DNA from: Edolisoma coerulescens
Taxonomy: Eukaryota > Chordata > Aves > Passeriformes > Campephagidae
Length of the DNA stretch: 64,000 nt
Reading direction: 5' to 3'
Assembly: GCA_013397115.1 (NCBI GenBank)
Contig: VWZW01006253.1
Location: 967,987-1,031,986 of the forward strand
Below the pieces are notes generated by a model. It ran no database searches, had not been told where the DNA came from, and saw only the letters and a program-made list of their open reading frames with translations. The position numbers were made by a program, and so were the translations under genes. This document shows, piece by piece, positions 12,604-25,700 of the stretch; positions within the stretch are counted from its first letter, which is position 1; every line of letters starts with the position of its first letter.

Positions 12604-15600
12604 ATTCTTGCTCTCTTCCTAGGTCTTTGAATCTTGAAATCATTTTTTGCTTATTGGTACCGATCAAACATGAGAGAGTGTAGCTGTATATGAAGTGGCC
12701 CTGGTGGTCAGTTAAGTCTTCTGAAAAGTGAAATAATGGATTTAACTGTTTTGCTTTCTGGACTCTAAATACATTAACTTTACATGTGTACTTTCAGAGG
12801 AATTGTTATCCCTCAGTTCTAGGGGAATTGTAGGTACCTGAACCATGAGATTAATCAGTATCCCGATTCCACTGAAATCAATGGAAGTTATTCACTCCCT
12901 GAATCTCTTCTGAGCTGTCCTAGATATGTATCAGATATCCTGTGAAGTCCAGCGTGTGAACATACTCACTACTGACTCCGAGGGGCTATTCCCTATATGT
13001 ATAAAGGAGTGGACCTGTTGCCAAATTATTTTCTTGGCTGTGGGCTTGAACTCCCTGACATGTCCAGTTGAAGTCGGGCAGCAACTTTCTAAGCATTGCG
13101 GTGCCAAGGCTGATGTCCAGTTGGCTACCAAAGATCCCATCTCACCCAAGTTATTGAAAACTCTATTAAAAATGCTATTTTTAAAAGTTACTTGTAAATC
13201 TGAGACAATCTATTAGGTCATGTCTCTATGAAGTCCTGCACAAGACTTGTATTGATATCCCCACCTGTGTTTGGACATTAAGATAAAATGTTGGAAAACT
13301 TGCTGTCATTTAAAAGAAATCTCTTTGGAGGAAAAGGCTTTTGTGATAGCTGTTTAATTGTATTTCTGTTATAGTGTACATTCTCTGTTTATATCTGTGG
13401 GGGAAAAGAGTATTTCTGTAACAGGCTTGTAGAGCTCATAGCTGAAAAATATAGCAAACTGAATTTGTACTTCTAAAATGGGCAACCTGTTGTCAAATAC
13501 TCCTGGATCAGATGTATTGTGTTTGGTAATAACTACTGTATGGTGCACTGAAGAGCTCCATAAATCTCCTGGAGAACTCATAACTCCTGAGTCTTGTATA
13601 CAACAGTTTTCCATCCAACAAATTTAAACTTCTCCAGGAAAGGAGGAGAGCTGTTCTGATGCACCACTGGAATCTTTTTCCGACAGTCCTTTCATGACTG
13701 CAGTGTTCTCAATGTGTGTTTCATGTTCTGTTCTAGAACTTCTATTCTCAAATTTAACCAAAATTCTTCTTAGTATTTCACTTCTCTTACTCCAAGTTAT
13801 GTATGTAAAGTCACACTGAAACCATTGTATTTTGGACCAGGCTTCACTGGCCTTTTACCAAAGGATCTGGGGTGCATGTCTGGAAATAGTTTCTTATTTG
13901 TAATTGGTGTGCAAATGGTAGTCTCCACCGACACTAAGTTCATGGACTCCCCTTCTCCTGATTTTATTGCATGAAGTGAGCTAAAACCTAAGCAGTCTTC
14001 TGTCTGAGCCTGTTTATACTTAACTAACAGTGTTGCTGTTTTGTCTTCACTTTATAGTTTAGACTTTCAAACTGTGATGTAAGGGAATTGTCAGTGGTTG
14101 CCTTAGAAGTTATTCTTTCAGAAATAGCTGTGACTTGTTCAGTTTCTCGTATTTTCTGTTGACTTTTGCATTCCCTATATATTGGTCATCTTCACTTGGC
14201 TTCCAGTTGGAGGCTGAAGTCTGTCTTCTAGGGCTGGGTTGAGCACAATTTTCTTTCCACTGTTTAGTGTCCAGCACATGATTGGGGGTCTTCCCTCTCT
14301 TTTGAAGAATATAGGTTGGCAGTGGTCTGGTAGTCCTAACATCCTTCCAAGTCTGTTTCTATTCAATGGAAGTTAAGTCTATTTTGCTTTGCTTCTGTTC
14401 AGCAAAGCTGGCTTTTGCTAGAATTTTGATGGCCATACTTTGTATGTAGAACATCAGGTGATTGAGATATTTTTCTAAAACATGATCTATGCCAAGCAGG
14501 ATCTAAGTGGCAGGATGCACTGACGATACAATTGTGTGCTTTGTTTTCCTCTGTGTTCTTGCCAGAACCTTGATTGTATCAAACCTGATGATGGGGAAAA
14601 TATTTGTCGTCAGTGATCTCCTCCGAAGTATCTCCTTGTGTATGTAGTTAAAATATTCCTTTTTTTCACATCTACAAACTAGGTAAATAGTTGAAGGCCC
14701 TGAGCTTTTTCCATGCCTTTTGTAGCCAGTAAATATATTCACTCAGTTCCTTCTGCTCATACTAATGCCTAAAGCAATAAACTAGCAAGCTTTGTAGACT
14801 GTCTCTTGAAGAAAGTTCCCTATTTACTAAGCATGAACTTTCTGTATGTTGAACTTTCTTGTTTTCTGGAAATTTCCTGTCCTAACCATTCCTTGGCTGG
14901 ATTAGTCTTGTGTGCTATCTGATTGTATACCAGCACTTTGCAAAACTAAATAATCACATAGGGTGCTTGTAAGTCTGATATTTTGTAGATTTTCTATTTG
15001 TTGTTTGCTTTTACAATTAAGTTGTGTTGGTAGGGATAAAGTTCATGAGCTCTGTTTCTTTCCGTAGCCAAAAGCTACCTGCAAGAATGCTTTTCTCATC
15101 TTACTCATGGCTGTCATCTCAGTAGCTTTTGTGTCACTATCTGGTGCCAAAATTCTGGTGCATTTAAGTTGACAGTATACTCTTCTGTTGCAATGTTCCT
15201 CATTGACCTATGAAGAAGAGAGGTGGTGCTATTTATCTATGCCTCTTCGTATTGTGTTAGCAAACTCTTTGAAATGATACTGACCTTTTAGGGAACTGAT
15301 CCAAGGAGCTTAAGTGACAGAAACTTAATTGCTTTTGACAGGATAGTTTTCTGTCAGGTTATTTACCTGAACTGCGGGAGCTGGCAGGGGTTCCCAGTCG
15401 GTGGCGGAAGAGTAGGTAATGGTTCTGGTAGCAGTGAGCTCGTTGGATTGCTTACCTGCTTTATCAGGCTGCAGTGAGTGCCAGGAACACTTCTGCTTCT
15501 GAACTTCGCCCAAAGCTTAACACACATCAGCAATCTAATTAGCTGGCTCTATTGTGGTAGCTAGTGAAGCTGTTTGTCACCTTCCATATTTTCCCTTGTA

Positions 15601-15732
15601 GGACCTGCTTCTCAGGTAACCTGAAGCTTTAACAAATACCATTAAAGGAAGATGTGTATTCAAATAATCCACCGTAGGAAAAAGGACTTTGCTCAGCTTT
15701 GTGTGAGGATTAAGAGGGAAGGAAGGCTCCAC
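12604..15732. other. AT-rich noncoding DNA, no gene recognised
   Basis: About 3.1 kb with no convincing gene, RNA or transposon. The open frames are all under 100 codons and lack recognisable motifs. Confidence 0.6.
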
Positions 15733-15829
15733 TCTTTTTTTTTTTCTTTTTTTTTAAATTGTTTTTTGTTTTTTTGGTTTGGTTTTTTTTCTTTGTTTGT
15801 TTGTTTGGGGTTTGGTTTTGTTTTGTTTA
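15733..15829. repeat. T/G-rich low-complexity tract
   Basis: Runs of T (up to 11) broken by G, GG and GGGG, with short (TTTG)n stretches. It has the same character and the same strand as the tracts at 4,924, 12,478, 18,300 and 36,498. Confidence 0.85.
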
Positions 15830-17800
15830 TGAAACCTTAATAAACTCTTCTTTGTACTACTGGTTTGCCACTGAATGTATACTAAATTGAGTTAGGGTCT
15901 GGGGAATGTATTTCAGGCTTCATATTGTACTTTGTTCAGAGTATAACCCACTTTATTGTATGTGAGGTGAAGAACCCCAGCAAATTGCATCTATGGCAGT
16001 TAAATCAGTTGTCATTGGCTTCCTAGCATGTAAGTCCATCACTAGAAGAGCCACCACATCTAGAACACTGACAGATAAAACAAGGCATAAACCACTTTCA
16101 GGTATGTCTTCTTTCTGATGCCTGTCACTTGATGGCATGGGCTGAGGCTGGACAGGCTGAGGGCTTGCTTACTCTGTCTCCTTTAGGCTTCGGGACTGTT
16201 GAGTTTGATGGTTTTCTGGTACACTACATTGGTTGATTAAGATTAATTTTTGTGCCTGACAGTAGTTCTCTTAATTTTCTCATGAAAGTTTTAGAAGTCT
16301 TTCCCCATGTTCTTGTTCGCTCTATTTTATAATCCTTTCACTAGATTGTGTGTGATACTTGTACTTCAGCATTTAAGGTGGAGATGGCAGTGTTGTGCTT
16401 CTCTGTTGACTGTTTTGGAGACAAAGCAAATTTCTGCCTGGGATGCTCAGGCTGTTCTGTTTGTGCTGAAATCATGTATTCAAACAGAAGCCTAACCCTG
16501 CAGGGGGTGTGCAATGTAAAGTCTTTTCTATAGGAAGGTAATTATGTCTTATGATAAAAAATACTGAAATTAAGAAGCTACTGGAAGTAGTTAAAGATGA
16601 GTCTGTATATATACAGTTTTGTTATATAACACTTGATTAAAAAATATTTAAATTAAAAATAACTTTTTCACATATAATGTTGCCTGTGCTGCTTCTAGAT
16701 TAAAATGGAAGAAAATTGGCTTTTGAGCCATTCATAGCCTGGAATTCACAGGTTTTCATAGTAATTATGAAAATATTATAAACACTCATAGAAACTATTA
16801 CTTTCAAACATAGTCATTAATGTTATAGGTGTCTGAGCACAAATTCTCCGGCTTCAAAAAAGCCCTAGTTCTGTGTTTGAAAGACCTACAGTGTAAATGT
16901 GTTCTTGATGGAGCCAGAGCAGTGCCTCTGAGCACCTGGAACTTTAGCCTTGTGTTTGGAAAGCAGCCAGATGCTGGCCTTGGTGGTCCTGCACCTGTAG
17001 ACGCAGTGCCCACTCAGTGCCATCACCTTGCACAGCGTCTACTTGCATGCTGAAGTTTGAAGCCTGACTGCCACTGACTACTTGTGGCTTGGCTTTTTGG
17101 TTCTGTATTATGATGCTAGCTATGCAAGCAAATGCTTCTTAAATCTTTTACTAACAGAATCTTGCAGAGGACATACCTATGCTATTCTGACATGCTTTTA
17201 CTTTTAATCCGGTAGTTATCCTCAAGTTTTCCTCCCCTCTCCAGTAGTACTCTTACACTTGGATGGTTTCTGTCTACACTTCTATTCTTACAGCTCTGAA
17301 CAAGAATGTGCGTCTGCTCCTAGTGGCTCACACAGTTACTAGTGGAATTCAGTAGCAACTGTGTAACTTTGAGCACCTATTAAATATTGAATAGATACAA
17401 ATATGTTACTGCCAGAACTTACCTATTTTATCCTACAAGTCAAGTCTTTGATACTTAAGGTGTTTGAATAGCTGTCACAAAAATATGTGAAACAGGATTG
17501 GAAGAGGGGACAAGTATGATACATTTGTGTTCTGTGTATACTGTCTCCTTTTTTCTCTGACGGCTGAGATTGTGTTTACAACTCCAGAGCTATCTGACAT
17601 TTATTCCTTAAATGGATATTTAAAAGGGGACACTCACGTTTTATAGTCCCGATTCTCTGTTGCCCGTTGCCATCCTATTTCACTAATTTATTTTCCCTTC
17701 CTCTGAAGCAGGGATTTCCTGAAAACTGGCTCCAGACCAGTATTGTAATATAAATATTATAGGATGTAGTATGATGGTACTACTTTTGTGTGTTTGAAAT
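15830..17800. other. noncoding DNA, locally GC-richer at 16,880-17,050
   Basis: No gene is recognised. The segment 16,880-17,050 is richer in G and C than its surroundings and has open frames on both strands (about 70 codons each), but neither resembles a known protein. It could be an old repeat or a conserved noncoding element. Confidence 0.5.
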
Positions 17801-18045
17801 CAGAGAATCATAGAAAGGTTTGGGTTGGAAGGGACCTTAAAGATCAGCAATTCCAACACCCCTGCTATGGGCAGGGGAACCTTCCACTAGACTGGGGGCC
17901 CCATTCAAACGGGCCTTGAACACTTCCAGTGATGTGACAGCTACAACTTCCCTGGACAAACTGTTCCAGTGCCTCTCCACTCTCAAAGTGAGGAATTTCT
18001 TCCTAATATCTAACATAACGGTTCTCTCTTTCACTTTGACACTTG
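17801..18045 (-). mobile_element. CR1 LINE, short 3' fragment
   Basis: Minus-strand CR1 copy of about 245 bp. Plus-strand octamers CAGAGAAT and CATAGAAA at 17,801-17,816 are the reverse complement of the CR1 tail, followed by the standard text ggtttgggttggaagggacc. The element contains the very end of ORF2, a short 3' UTR and the octamer tail. Severe 5' truncation is typical of the family. The RT tail is still open, which suggests this copy may be somewhat younger than the one at 3,806, though such a short frame could survive by chance. Confidence 0.94.
17837..18013 (-). pseudogene. last ~58 codons of CR1 ORF2
   Basis: The minus-strand frame contains LDIRKKFLTLRVERHWN, then SLSREVVAVTSLEVFKARL, which is the signature C-terminus of CR1 ORF2 (family pattern LDIRKKFFT-RV--HWN-LP-EVV--PSLE-FKARLD). 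It runs open to a stop at 17,837. The endonuclease and catalytic RT domains are absent, so it cannot be functional. The frame extends upstream to 18,076, outside the recognisable CR1 sequence. Confidence 0.9.
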
Positions 18046-21000
18046 CTGTATCAATGGTGATTTTTAGAGTTATCAAGATTATTATTCTTTTTCTTCAGTG
18101 TTTTACCACTTAACCTTTTTTTAAATGAATGATGAAACTGTTTCATGGGGTAATTACCACCATTTTTTTTCCTAAAATGCAAGTACTCTGCTGCTGGGAA
18201 AACATTGCCTCTATTGTACCTTGTTTGAAAATTCTGATACATAGATTCTTTTTTTCTGTAGTCTCTAAAGTAGTGATTGATATGCACTGATTACAGCGTT
18301 GGTTTTGTTTGTTTGGGGTTTTTAAGTATTAATCAACCTCTTAAAACGTTTACATATGTAATTAAAAGTAATTTCCCACCAAAGGGAAATTACTCATATA
18401 AAACAGATCAAAAATCAGTCAGGAAATCTCCAACTCTGTATCATCCTTCTCTATAGCTAAGTTTCTGCTGCACATAAAATCATCAAGACTAAGAGCAACA
18501 GCAAGAGTGTCTGCTTTTGGAAGACAGAAATAGTATCTTGTGGGCATGAACTGTGTGTTTCATTGTGTGCTAATGTGATAATGATGATGCTTATAAATGC
18601 CAACAATTTTGGTGCTCATCAAAGCATGCAAAAAAAGAGAGGGAGATTCATGTTATGAAGTTATGACAACATTTTCTGAAGCTTCAATGTGGCTGTGATA
18701 GCCTGGTAAGACTGCAGCAGATCAAAAGTGAGTATCTAAAGATGTCTCTATTTTTAACAGTTCATGTTTGGGTTTTGGAATGACTTGATCTTGTTTTTAA
18801 GGAGGGGTTTTAAGTGTCCAGAAATCTGAAGTACTCCATTTCAAAAAATGCAGGTTATGTTAATCCCTAATTTAAGACTTATTGTTACTTAAATATGAAA
18901 TATTTAGAACTATTTAAAATAATATTTGATTATTCATTTCCTTGTTAAGCCTTCTCCCATACAAAGTCCTTTAGTAGTATCTTGTCTAGAAGGGAAACAA
19001 AGAGGAAGATGTGAATAATGTGTCATCCCACTGTACTTCGTCCATTTCTATTTATTAGTGATGTGAGCTGACTACTTAGTGGCTACATTGCTGATATGGT
19101 GCGACCTGGCCACTCTGTGTTTGGCTTCTTGAATAGAAGGGTCCAAGTTTTTAATGTTGGAGGCAGAAAAATTGCCATCCTGCAGCTGATGGGGTTTTTC
19201 TCATGATACTGTATCATTCTTTTTCCATAGGCAAAAGTAGGTACAGACTTAATTCTTGTGAATTTCTGTAAGCAGAGATGCAATGTTTCCATGTAACACA
19301 AGTACTAAATATTAGGAGATCAAGGGAAGGTGAGGATAAGTCAACAAAATGTGGATATGTGTAACCTTGATTGTTTAAAGTTCTTTTTTCTTAAAATACA
19401 GTGCCTGTTTAGATCATGAATGCATTTTAATTGCTTCCATCTTTCAAAATATGTCTAGCAAGTTCAGTTTCTAGTTGTTGTTATACAAATAAACTGGTAT
19501 TAGATGCATTGCTTTCTTCCTTTCAAACATACTTTCAAATTAGTGCTTAATGTGGTTTGAAGATTTTGCCAACATATTCTTCCAGATCCTTCTCTTATAA
19601 GAGGGTGGTTGATTACATCTATCTTTTTTCTTTGGTTTACAAATGTCAATATATTCCAAAGAATGCAAACCCTGGGACCATTTGTCATCACACTTTGATT
19701 GTAGTTCACTTCATTTTTGTATGTAGGAGGAAAAGCAAACAATTAGATGCCTGAACGGTGGAGGGCGGGGGGGGGAAGCTGGAGTGTCAGGACACGCTAA
19801 ACATTCTTATTGCATTGCATACTTTAACCTCCTATTGTTTTCCCATTGCTTTTAACACTTACCTGCCTGGATATGATAGTTGTAAATATATTTAAAAACA
19901 AACCAGAACTGTTTGGCTGAAATACTAAACTGTCTTAAAACGAATGGAGTCTAAGGGCTACAGACCTTTAGGATTTAAATCCTACCTAACCCTGTGTGGG
20001 CTGCACAAATGAAAACGAGAATTTGATGTAAATACAATAGCATGCAGCATTTCTTAGCATGTTAGCACATAGGTTTAGTGTCAAAGCAGCAGTTTCAGAC
20101 CTTGAAAGTGTCATAGGTGATCCGAGGAGTAAAGGGATATTAAGACCAGGATAAATGCCCGTTCCTCTGCTAATAGTGGAAAAAGGTCAAACAAAACACT
20201 AACCTCAAACTGAGTCAAGTGTAGCATACATTTCAGTGGTACTCCCTCCTCTTCTCAGATGCATGCCCTGAAACAAGTGACTTGCTGTAGAGTCACTAAA
20301 ATAGGCAGTAAAGCAACATAACATAAAGTATATTGCTTCTTTTCTTTTGATGGGCATTTTCAAAATTACACTTTGACTAAAATGTAAACCAAAAGAACTG
20401 TGAATTGGATCTCTGCCCACTAAATTAGCCAAGGTGACAATTCCAGAAGAAAGCATGTTAAGTCATGGTGAAGAGGTGTACACCCTCTACAGAAGAGCAG
20501 AACTGAGCACCCAGCTGTTCTCAGACACTTTGAGAGTTTTTAGGCTGATAATTACTTCCATTTCAGAGTTAAGGCTTCAAGAATGTTGTTTTCTGCTTAA
20601 TCTGCCTCAGGTCTTCGTGTTAGTAGAACCTTAAGTAGTGAAGACAGCTTACTGGAGGCCGTGCACTTGTCCCTTTTTTCAAGTCTACTTTTTTCTGCCA
20701 GTAGTCTCTAATTTTGCATTCCAGTGACTTTGGGAACTGTTTTCTTAATTGGACCACGTGGAAATAAAGGATATCAGGGCTGTTTAGTGGGGGTTTTTTT
20801 TAAGCTTTAAGCCCCCTGCTTATATGGCAGGATTTAAATGAGAAAGATGTCTGACAAAAAAATAAGATACTTTTACTTAGAGTCCCTCTACTGCTTTATT
20901 CATCAGGCAACCTAATCTGAAAACACAGATTTCAGTATCTTCCTTTTGCTGACGCTTAGTGCCAAAAGCACCTAAAGTTCCTAGGTAACTGTATGATTTT

Positions 21001-22688
21001 TAACCGATATTAACCAATTTTTAAACCAGCATTCACTACCTAAACTGCTTCAATTACCCCATAAATGAACCACCACGTGCATGCAAAGATCTGTTAATAG
21101 TCCTGGAAGCAAAAATTGTAGATTTACTCAGACTCTCCCTTTGGATACACAAAGCTGCAAGAGTCCATTGGTGTCAAAATAGGATCTGAAATTTTAGGAA
21201 CAGTCATTGAATCATTTGACTGTTTGGTTTGAAACATCACTTAGGTGACGTTGGCAGGAAGGCTCCCCTTTGCTTCCATTAGATATACCCTTTAACACAT
21301 GAGCAGAAATTTCTTTTGTCCAAAGAACATCTATCAGCTGGGGTGAATTTGTAAATAGGCTTTGGCCTGAGCCCCTCTTCCCTGCTCCCATTGAACTACA
21401 GGTTTTCTTTTTAAAATGCAAAAACAAGTGATTTTTAGTCTGGAAGCTGGCCTAAGGACTGCTCCCCCACGCATGGGTTTTTCAAAATTTAGGGGAAAAA
21501 AAAAAAAGACACTTTTTCAAGTTATGTAGGTCCAACTAGGGAGCTCAAGTGCCCTGAGAATCTGGATTCTCATTGCCTGGAAAGCATTTACACAAGTTGT
21601 CAGTTCCTGACCCCTGTTTTTGGCAGGTCTGCAGTTCCTGTCCAAAGAGCAGGAATGCTCTGGCAGCTTTTAGGATTTTCCTGATGCTTCGGTTAACTAC
21701 AATGCTTCCATTTGTTGTCGTCAGAGGCTCACGCGACCTGAAAGGCGTAGATTTTCAGCTGTGGATTGCCTCATTAGGCTTAAGAGGGGAAAAAAAAAAA
21801 ATAGTTTGAATTTTTATTCTGAATTATATATTAGGGGCTGTACTGAACCAGATCTCAGAGACGATGGGAAAATATCTTGGATTATCTATTTTATGATCCC
21901 TTTGCAATTAACCTTCTTGGAAAAGGTGTATATTGAGGAAGCACAACAAACTTGCGCACAACTGGATGAAACAAGTAGTGTCTCTTACAATACCTTTAGA
22001 CTTATAGTCCCAAGGCTTGGCAATTTTTGGCTCTCAGCATTTACATATATCTTTGAAGCTTTTGTTTTTAAATCAGTAGCAGCTGTCTTCTCAGTTTTCC
22101 TTCCCAGGCCACTTCTAAGTCTTGTTTTCTTTAATTTTGCATTTTTTTTAAAGCCATTAGAATGCAATTACTTTTTTATACATGCTTTGGAGATACAATT
22201 CTTGCCTTTGGGGACTCCTATGACTAGGAGTAGCTCAAGTCAACAAAATTGCATCTTGTTCACTCCATTTCTCACTGAAGAGCTTCATTGTGGAACTTTC
22301 TTGAAGTCACTTAAGAGTAAGAACTGAGATCAAATTCATACTCAAAACTGTGATATAGCAATAGTTGGCTTCTTCTCTTGTGACTCAAACATTTACTATT
22401 TTTTATTTTGCTCATACTTTTAGAGTGAAATTGATAAATTATAATATCTTTTCATGTCTGTTGTGATAATCCTCATCAGGCCTGTTTTGGCATTGTTTGG
22501 TACTGAATAATAGTGGATTGTGGAGTAAAAATAACACTTATGTGTAGGAAGAGGAGCTGAAAATGAAGCACGGTGTTTGAAAAATTACTTTTGGTATCAC
22601 TTTCAAGCAGTGAGATCAACAAGCTGTGAAAGAAGGAAGTGGTGAAAAGCCTTTGTCACCTTTGTCCTTTAACAGCTCATTAGAAAAC
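18046..22688. other. AT-rich noncoding DNA, no gene recognised
   Basis: About 4.6 kb with no supported gene. It holds a short T/G tract at 18,300-18,323, a perfect hairpin at 18,367, a G9 run near 19,767-19,775, and an open frame of 188 codons at 21,761-22,327. That frame is Phe/Leu/Ser-rich with no motif or family likeness, and I treat it as chance. Confidence 0.55.
18367..18394. repeat. 11-bp perfect inverted repeat, 6-nt loop
   Basis: Arms AGTAATTTCCC (18,367-18,377) and GGGAAATTACT (18,384-18,394) are exact reverse complements around ACCAAA. The flanks do not extend the pairing. It may be a chance hairpin, a paired transcription-factor site or the relic of a small inverted-repeat element. 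Confidence 0.85.
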
Positions 22689-22742
22689 AGAATAGAATAG
22701 AATAGAATAGAATAGAATAGAATAGAATAGAATAGAATAGAA
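22689..22742. repeat. (AGAAT)n microsatellite, ~10.8 copies
   Basis: Uninterrupted pentamer array of 54 bp with no visible mismatch. On the other strand it reads (ATTCT)n. A perfect array of this length is likely polymorphic. The flanks do not resemble a CR1 3' end, so I do not tie it to a transposon tail. Confidence 0.97.
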
Positions 22743-25700
22743 GGAATGGTCCTGTTTGACCAGAAAAAATGATCTGTTACATCACTTCTAGTTCAGTTTC
22801 TAGGTACCACACAAAGTGAATTCCCACTCTTAACCATGCAGGCATAGGTGTGCACCGATACAACAAAACAACAGCTAAACAGGAATAGTAAATTATTAAA
22901 AGTATATTTCTTCAAAATATTTGACTATTGAGAAGATGTAGCACATGGGTGTGAGAAGATAGCAAATTGCCGTTGGATTTCAACTCTATTTTTTCACTTC
23001 AGTCCCATTGTGAGAAAGGTGAGATAAGGTGAATTTCTCCATTGGGGCTATATAGGTTTTGCAAAGGCAAAAATGACTGCTTTGTTTGGGAGTGCCCCTG
23101 TGTTATCTGGCTTTGCCATGTCTTGGGTCAACAGGTGAAAAAAAGCTTTAAAAATCCGTATATGACAGCAATGTCAGAGAAAATGTTAAGAGCATCCAGT
23201 CCTTTTGTGACTAGATGTTCTTTTCATGTCAAAAATTAACTTATGTATTTTAGGAATAGCAGGATAAGATATGCGTGATTTTGTGTACCTGGGAAATGTG
23301 TTTAATACAGAGAATGCTAAACTTCTGTCCACATAGTGTGAGAATAAAATGCACAGTATGGTTCATAGGAATAAGACTTACTGGTAGCAGACTTTCAGAG
23401 CATAGATGATGTTCTGCTGCAGCACAGCTTGAGGTTCTGCTTTGAGAGAGCATAGTTAACTGTACTATTTTTGGTTGAACTGGTTTTTCTACCTTTGCAA
23501 TATCATTGTAAATGGGCAGTGAAATTATAAGCAACTTGGAATCTTAATCTGTTGTGCTATGTTGTTTGTTAACTTTTTTGATATTCACGTCCCAAAATTT
23601 TTTATTGGTAGAAAAGTCGGACTATATAGTAGTCTGTCCTCATATCTAATGCTAGCCAGTCAAATATTTTTCTCACATGAAGGTAAATAACCACCCCTAT
23701 AAGCTTAAAATTCTTGTAATAAAATGTGTCAATTTTCTTTAAAATTAAAGAGAAGGACAAAAAAATCTTAATGTGTGTGTATTTTTTAAAGAACAAAAAG
23801 TGTGCAATACTGAATGGCTTTAACCAGTCCCCAGCTGTACTGAATAATCTCATGATGGTATATACTGGGATGGTCTAATGCTAGGTAAATGTTAAGGATT
23901 TTTTTTTTCAAGCTTTCTCGAGTTTAAAGAATTTCTGCTCTGTGCATAAGTGAGAGGAGAAGGATGGATCCTGCTTTCTTCACAGAAACAGTCTACTGAA
24001 GTTATCTGGACTAGTTGCATTAAAACAATGATCTGGACTCATCCCAGAGCGTTACAGGTGATGTTTTAAGGAACATGGAATATGATTTGTTTGCATAAGA
24101 AAGAGACTGCAGGAGCTGGCCACTTTATTGACCAAGGTTAATTTTGAGAAATGTAAATGAGAATCAGTTGCTGTGGGATTTTCAGTATCTAATAATTTAC
24201 TTCATTTATACTGCTCTTTATCTTATAGTTATTTCGTGCTCCACAGTGTTTATTACAAAGCTAGCTTATATTTTTCCCATGAAGACTCTCCACTGCTCAG
24301 AGAAAATATCTTTGAAAACATATGTTGTTACATAAGAGCCTGTTTGTGGGAACTTTGGGGAATTTGTGCTGACTTGCTTAATCATCCTCTGGAGAGCAAC
24401 AACCCCTACTTCCTGTCTGCTTCTATTACTTGACGCTATGCCTTAAAAAGAGACTGCAACCAGGAAGAAAACATTTCTGAACCAACAGAAAACACTTGAA
24501 AATGAAAGAAAAAAATTAAATAACAGCCATGTGAGAGCAGTTCAGTGTAAATAATAAACTAGCTCTTGAATGTTGCACATTTGATCTATAGAACATAATG
24601 GTAAAAATGCAGTGTGCAACTTTCTCTGGCCTTCAGCATAGCTCAATGAAAGTCTGACGCCAGCTTGGAAGTAATTTCCACAGACATGGATTAGTATTTA
24701 TTTTATTTGTCTCTAAGGTAGTCATGTAGTACAGCTTCTTAAAAATTAGGACAGATGTGTGGCTGTTGAGAGAACAGTTGAAACTGACATGAAATCTATA
24801 TTCATGTGTGTTAGATGCTCTTTAGATGCATATATGAAAAATATCTTCTTTAATGGCTGAACCAAGAGAAAAGATAGGCCAACTGAAATATGTAGCTCCC
24901 TTTTTAGGTAGCATACCCACATCCCATGTGTTCTTTCAATAATGTAGCAAAAAGAGCTGGTGGTTTATACCCTTTGTGACTGTCCTGTGCAAAAAAAAAA
25001 AAAAATCACCTAAGAAAATCCTTTTTCATAGACCAGGGAAAACTACTGGCTTTTGTAGGGACCTTCTCTGTGCTGTGTCTGTAATGTACCTCCAGTTCCT
25101 GCTCTAGTACCCAAGAAGTCTTCAGTGCTGCTCTGTCCCTTTGAATCTAGTTTCATGACCCTGTTTCTAGAGCAGAGTCATTCATGTTTTCTTGAAGTGA
25201 TTTTGCAAACAACACCAGAAAGTTATAGGAACTGAGTATAATCCTAAGGTACTATACTTCAGTGTTGTAAATTAGAGGTCAGTTTTCATTAATACACATT
25301 TTCTTTGGGTCGATATATTTGCTGAGATGGAGGTACTTCTTTTGTTGGTTAGCAGAAGAATGAATGATTCCCCTTAAGCCAGCCTCTGTCTTATAGTTCT
25401 TGTTCTTCTACACCAAAGGTTTTTAATAAGCTGTTCCTAATGAAGTTGCTGAAGCAGTACTCCATCTTTCTTCACACATCAGAATTTACCCTTGTCTTGA
25501 ATCCTTAATTCCCCCTGGTTTGTGTGAGGTCACCTTTCAGATTTTTCTCTGGCACTTTTTTGTCTTCTAGTGTGAACAAATGCAGATTTCTCCTCAAATC
25601 TGAAGCTAGCTTTTGAGCAGTCTAATCTACAAACATGAGTTTAAGTATTGTTTCTATGCTGTGTGACTTGGATCTCTTTACTTCAGACCTCAAGTGTTTC

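Noticed and set aside
18683..18728. Exon-like segment before gtgagta donor
   Set aside because: The donor is good, but the acceptor has a poor pyrimidine tract and the open frame is too short to count.
19231..19266. Exon-like segment after cattctttttccatag
   Set aside because: The acceptor is fine, but the donor is weak. It mainly shows how easily pseudo-exons arise here.
21761..22327. Longest open frame, 188 codons, plus strand
   Set aside because: Its composition is Phe/Leu/Ser-rich with no motif, no family likeness, no promoter and no splice logic. One frame of this size is expected by chance in 64 kb of two-strand AT-rich DNA.
22689..22742. Regular repeat array considered as CRISPR
   Set aside because: It is a 5-bp microsatellite without spacers in an animal genome.
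24985..25005. A-run as the tail of a processed pseudogene
   Set aside because: The upstream sequence shows no coding remnant and no target-site duplication was seen.
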